From NCBI GenBank assembly GCA_001931535.1, contig CP016211.1, forward strand, positions 11,330,377-11,394,376: DNA of 64,000 nt. The letters run 5' to 3'. This document shows positions 60,682 through 64,000 of the stretch, piece by piece; within the stretch, counting starts at the first letter, position 1, and every line of letters begins with the position of its first letter. The translations under genes were made by a program, and so were the position numbers. This DNA comes from Minicystis rosea (lineage in GTDB: Bacteria > Myxococcota_A > Polyangia > Polyangiales > Polyangiaceae). The notes under the pieces are model-generated. The model had not been told where the DNA came from. It searched no databases and worked only from the letters and a program-made list of their open reading frames with translations.

Positions 60682-62808
60682 TCACTCCGCGGCCGGCGTC
60701 GCCATCGCCTGAGGGCGTTGCGTCGTCACCTCGATGTCCACGTCGTGGCTCCCCGCGCGTCCGCCGAGCTCGGCCAGCTTGGCCGCGATGGCCGGATCGT
60801 TCTCGAGCACGCTCTTCACCTCCGCGGGCAGGTTGCCGAGCAGATCGCGCGCCTTGTCCGCGAGCTTGTCGGTGTCCACCTGCGAGAAGGCCATCATCTC
60901 GCGGAGCAGCGGATACGCCGCGCCCGCCTCGAGGATGGTCTTGAGGATCGGCGACGCCACCCCGAACGCAGGCACGCTCCCGTTCCCATCTCCATTCGCA
61001 GCGCCCCCGCCCGTGCCCTGGAGCTGTAGCACCTTGATCTCGCTGATCGCCTTCGCCGGCTGCATCAGCTCGCGCGTCACGTCGGGCAGCACGTCGAGCG
61101 CCTTGAGCGCCACGTCGCGCAGGAGGAACTTCGTCGACAGCACGTTCTCGGCTTCGAGCGAGCGCCGCTTCGCCTCGGCGTCGGCTTCGCCGCGCTTCAG
61201 CGTCGCCTCCGCGAGCGCCTTCATCGCGGTGGCTTCCTGTGCCGCGGCGGCCGCCTTCGCTTCGGCGGAGATGCGCACGCGATCGGCTTCGGCCTGCGCC
61301 TCCGTGCGCATCACGTTGGCCGTCGCCTCCGCGCCGAGCTCCTGCGCGCGCGCCGTACCTTGCGCCCGCGCGATCTCACCGTCGGCCTGCGCCTTCTTCG
61401 CGGACGCTTCGCCTTCGGCCTGCGCCTTCACCGCGGCGGCCCGCGTCTCCGCCTCCAGCCGCAGCTTGTAGGCCTCGCGATCGGCCGCGATCCGCGACTG
61501 CTGCGCGGCCTCTTCGGCCTTGATGATGGCGATCTGCTTCTCGCGGTTCGCCTTCGCCGTCTCCTCCACCGTGATGATCCCCTGCGCCGCCTGCTGCTGC
61601 TCCGCCTCGGCCTGCGCCTTGAGGGCTGCCGCGCGCGCCGCCTGCTCCTCGCTCTGCGTCACCGCGATCTGCTTGGAGATCCGCCCCGTCTCGATGGCCT
61701 GCTGCTTCACGATCTCCGCCGACTCGACCACCTTCTGCTTCTCGATCGTCGCCGCCTCGAGCGCCTTCTGCCGATCGATTTCGGCCGCTTGCACCGCCTT
61801 CTGCTTGTCGATCTCGGCCGCCTGGATGGCCTTCTGCTTGGCGATCTCGGCCGCCTGCACCGCCTTCTCGGTCGCGATCTGCGCTTCCTTCTCGGCCATC
61901 AGCCGCGTCTGTTGCGTCACCGCGATGGCCTGCTCCTGCGCGATGCGCGCCTGTTGCTGCGCCTGGTTCTGCGCGTAAACCGCCTTGGCCTGCTCGGCCT
62001 GTTGGGTCGCCGAGTACTCGGCCACGCGCCGCGACTGATCGGCCTCGGCCTGCGCCTGATCCTGCTCCATCGAGAGCGCCCGCTTCCGCGCCTCGACGTT
62101 CTGCAGCTTGATGGCGAGCTCCTTCTCGCGCTGGATCTGGTTCGTCTTCTCCGCGTTGGACTGCACGCTCTCGGTGATGGCGCGGAGGCCTTCGGCGTCG
62201 AACACGTCCTGGGAGTCGAGATCCTTCACCGGCACCATGGCGAGCGCGGTGATGGACACGTTCTCCAGCGTGAGGCCGTTCTTCTTCAGCTCCTCGCTGA
62301 GCGCATTCTGGATGTGCTCCGCGAACTGCTTGCGCTGCCCGTGCAGGTCCATGAACGTCTGGTTGGCGGCCACCGAGCGGAGCGCGTCCGTGAGCTTGCC
62401 TTCGATCAGATCGCCGATGGCGTGCTCGTCGAGGTTGCGCTCGCCGAAGGAGCGCGCCGCGGCCAGCACGTCCTCCGCGATGGGCTCGACCTTGATGTAG
62501 AGCTCGGTGGTGACGTTCGCGCGAATCTTGTCGTGCGTGACCAGCGCGTTGCGACCCGAGCGCTCGACGGAGAGCTTGATCGAGCGCAGCGACACGCGCA
62601 GGAGCTGGTGCAGGATCGGATACACGGTCACGCCGCCGCCGATCACCACCTTGTTGCCGCCCGATCCGGTGCGCACCAGCGCCTCGTCCGCGCCACATCG
62701 CCGGTAGAACTTCGCCATCGTCACCGCGACGCCCGTGAGGACGAACACGATGAGCCCGATCGCCAATACGAGCAGGGGGAAATTCGGATGGTTGATGATC
62801 TGGTTCAT
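60682..62808 (-). CDS. Flotillin-family SPFH protein (YqiK-like)
   Basis: 708 aa. N-terminal membrane anchor LLVLAIGLIVFVLTGVAVTMAKFY, SPFH domain (about 40-230: GADEALVRTGSGGNKVVIGGGVTVYPILHQLLRVSLRSIKLSVERSG; ISTAL-type LENVSITALAMVPVKDLDSQDVFDAEG). A long Ala/Glu/Gln coiled coil to about 560 includes periodic QKAxQAAEI repeats near 300-365. A C-terminal conserved region follows. Forms membrane microdomain scaffolds. ATG 62808 has a good RBS upstream. In E. coli yqiK is preceded by yqiJ, as here. Confidence 0.92.
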   Translation of the reverse strand: MNQIINHPNFPLLVLAIGLIVFVLTGVAVTMAKFYRRCGADEALVRTGSGGNKVVIGGGVTVYPILHQLLRVSLRSIKLSVERSGRNALVTHDKIRANVTTELYIKVEPIAEDVLAAARSFGERNLDEHAIGDLIEGKLTDALRSVAANQTFMDLHGQRKQFAEHIQNALSEELKKNGLTLENVSITALAMVPVKDLDSQDVFDAEGLRAITESVQSNAEKTNQIQREKELAIKLQNVEARKRALSMEQDQAQAEADQSRRVAEYSATQQAEQAKAVYAQNQAQQQARIAQEQAIAVTQQTRLMAEKEAQIATEKAVQAAEIAKQKAIQAAEIDKQKAVQAAEIDRQKALEAATIEKQKVVESAEIVKQQAIETGRISKQIAVTQSEEQAARAAALKAQAEAEQQQAAQGIITVEETAKANREKQIAIIKAEEAAQQSRIAADREAYKLRLEAETRAAAVKAQAEGEASAKKAQADGEIARAQGTARAQELGAEATANVMRTEAQAEADRVRISAEAKAAAAAQEATAMKALAEATLKRGEADAEAKRRSLEAENVLSTKFLLRDVALKALDVLPDVTRELMQPAKAISEIKVLQLQGTGGGAANGDGNGSVPAFGVASPILKTILEAGAAYPLLREMMAFSQVDTDKLADKARDLLGNLPAEVKSVLENDPAIAAKLAELGGRAGSHDVDIEVTTQRPQAMATPAAE

Positions 62809-62977
62809 GGCCTTCTCCCATGGCTCCGGCCCTGCGCGATCCTCGCGCCACGCCGTGCCTCAGTCCTCTTGCCGCGCACGCGGCCGACGGACGGAGCCTC
62901 CCTCGAGACGATGAAACGCCCGTGGCCTTCGTTCGTAAAGCGCGTTCGGGTCGCGGCCGGCCCGCGCGCTCTCTCCG

Positions 62978-63736
62978 CTACGGAGTCGTTCTCGCCTTCG
63001 CTCCGGGCGCTTCGTCGTCTTCGTCGAGCGGCGCCACGAAGAGCCGATCCGCATCACGATCGTAGTCGACGATCACCACCTCGCGCCCCTCGGGGATCGC
63101 GCGGTGCGCATCACGCGTGCGGCACACGATCCGGACCACGTGGCCCGTCTTGTCGCGCACCCTGATCTCGCCGAACTCGCCGTCGATCTTCGAAGAAATC
63201 ACCACGCCCGTGTGCCCGACGAGCTGCTTGCGCGACGTCGCCTCCTGCTGCGGATTGGCGATGAGGCGGCCGAGCGATCGTGAAAGGAGCCGCGTCGTCA
63301 TGAACCCGAAGACCGCCGACAGCGGCAGCGTCCACGCCAGGTTGGAGAGCGGCAGGGCGCCTGCGTTCCCGAGATAAATGGTGTTGGCCGCGATCCCCGC
63401 GAAGCCGAACGACACTGCATACGTCTGCCAGATGATCGACAGCGGTACCTTGCCCACGCCGAGGCCGGCGAGGAGCTGCTGCCCGACGCCCGGCTGCTCC
63501 GCATCGTGGTCGCCGTCGGCATCGTGGTCCGCGTCGGCATCCGCATCCGTGTCGGCGTCCGCATCGGCATCGACGTCGTGATCGGCATCGACGTCGTGCT
63601 CGCCATCGTGATCGTCACCGCCCGCGAGCAGGCCGAGGAGGCCCGTCATCTGCAGGAGCGCGAACACGATCGCCACGCCGAGCGCCACCGTGAAAGGCGC
63701 ATTGGCCCACGCGAGGAGAGAAGAAAGGAACGACAC
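62978..63736 (-). CDS. YqiJ/NfeD-like membrane protein with His/Asp-rich loop
   Basis: 252 aa from GTG 63736. First membrane helix FTVALGVAIVFALLQMTGLLG, then residues 41-80 of almost only Asp, His, Ala and Gly (DHDVDADADADTDADADADH), which may bind divalent metal. More helices follow (SIIWQTYAVSFGFAGIAANTIYL, WTLPLSAVFGFMTTRLLS). Last is a C-terminal OB-fold-like NfeD domain (GHTGVVISSKIDGEFGEIRVRDKTGHVVRIVCRT). Partner of the flotillin, as in yqiJ-yqiK; gap 169 bases, same strand. Confidence 0.87.
   Translation of the reverse strand: MSFLSSLLAWANAPFTVALGVAIVFALLQMTGLLGLLAGGDDHDGEHDVDADHDVDADADADTDADADADHDADGDHDAEQPGVGQQLLAGLGVGKVPLSIIWQTYAVSFGFAGIAANTIYLGNAGALPLSNLAWTLPLSAVFGFMTTRLLSRSLGRLIANPQQEATSRKQLVGHTGVVISSKIDGEFGEIRVRDKTGHVVRIVCRTRDAHRAIPEGREVVIVDYDRDADRLFVAPLDEDDEAPGAKARTTP
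63497..63616 (-). repeat. GAY/GCN low-complexity repeat for His/Asp loop
   Basis: Tandem codons for Asp, Ala and His give a 40-residue near-repeat in the YqiJ-like gene. Such tracts expand easily, so strains may differ in length. Confidence 0.6.
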
Positions 63737-64000
63737 CGAGCACCTACCCCTGGTTGGAACGGCGCACGCTGCACATCCGCGCGTGGTGTGACTCGATGGG
63801 CGGGAGCGCCCCCGGTCACCGCGCGGGTCAGGGGGCGACCCACCGGGATCGTCCCCTCGCGCTCGCGGTCCGAGGGCGCTCGCCAGTCCGGCGAGGTTCG
63901 CGGCCTACAGTGCGTCGCACGTTTCGCACGTCAAGGTGGGGAAACGAGGGCGCGCACGATTGTGTCGCGGCGGACGAGACCATTGCAGAAGCCATGCCGG
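63737..64000. other. Upstream region at window end
   Basis: About 260 bases before the YqiJ-like gene start; no gene is evident. It should include the promoter of the YqiJ-flotillin-channel operon. The window ends here. Confidence 0.4.

Overview
The window looks like a chromosomal segment of a large-genome, high-GC Deltaproteobacterium-type organism, most likely a myxobacterium (Myxococcota, probably order Polyangiales). This is inferred from the strong GC bias at third codon positions and the many lipoproteins with Ser/Gly/Thr-rich linkers. A eukaryote-like Ser/Thr kinase, a bacterial serpin, a DUF2169 protein, and NB-ARC/TPR and CHAT proteins point the same way. I see no integrase, transposase, CRISPR array, rRNA or tRNA. 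Coding density is high, and most long antisense frames are GC shadows.

Layout. 0-6.5 kb: a Sir2 deacetylase, two uncharacterised exported proteins, two lipoproteins and a formylglycine-generating-enzyme-like protein. 6.5-12.3 kb (all minus): a Ser/Gly-rich lipoprotein, a DUF2169 protein, a PP2A-like phosphatase and a large lipoprotein with one c-heme motif and Cys-rich repeats. 12.5-18.7 kb (minus): a pirin preceded by two matched operator-like palindromes, a membrane PH-domain protein, two overlapping TPR proteins and a Ser/Thr kinase fused to a response-regulator receiver domain. 18.8-24.3 kb: threonine synthase with a strong hairpin terminator, an SDR oxidoreductase and two overlapping amidohydrolases, one lacking most metal ligands. 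24.7-33 kb: a coiled-coil protein, a DUF2062-methyltransferase fusion, a TPR protein, an M23 peptidase, RsmB and the RseP site-2 protease.

33-42.5 kb: a papain-like protease with a tract of about 140 Asp/Glu/Gly residues, then a lipoprotein serpin, Zn-ribbon proteins, an exosortase-type glycosyltransferase pair and an APC permease. Immediately upstream of the permease lies an ArsC-like thioredoxin-fold selenoprotein whose codon 14 is UGA, followed by a hairpin matching a bacterial SECIS. A standard gene caller would split or miss this gene. 42.6-51 kb: a PLP decarboxylase, a DUF2007 protein, an aminotransferase, an FucP-type sugar transporter, a shortened tail-collar protein and an HtrA-type lipoprotein protease.

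51-60.2 kb: a lamin-tail lipoprotein and two overlapping DUF4139 (MuiA-like) genes. Next, behind a perfect 26-bp palindrome, comes a two-gene locus in which a gingipain/caspase-fold protein overlaps a CHAT-NB-ARC-TPR protein. The latter carries a one-base frameshift near 59230. This is the best candidate in the window for an undescribed regulated-protease (immunity or cell-fate) system. 60.2-63.7 kb (minus): a YqiJ/NfeD-like, flotillin (YqiK-like) and potassium-channel-pore-like membrane cluster. Two further copies of the 22-bp palindrome core lie upstream of or within the starts of other genes, suggesting a regulon.
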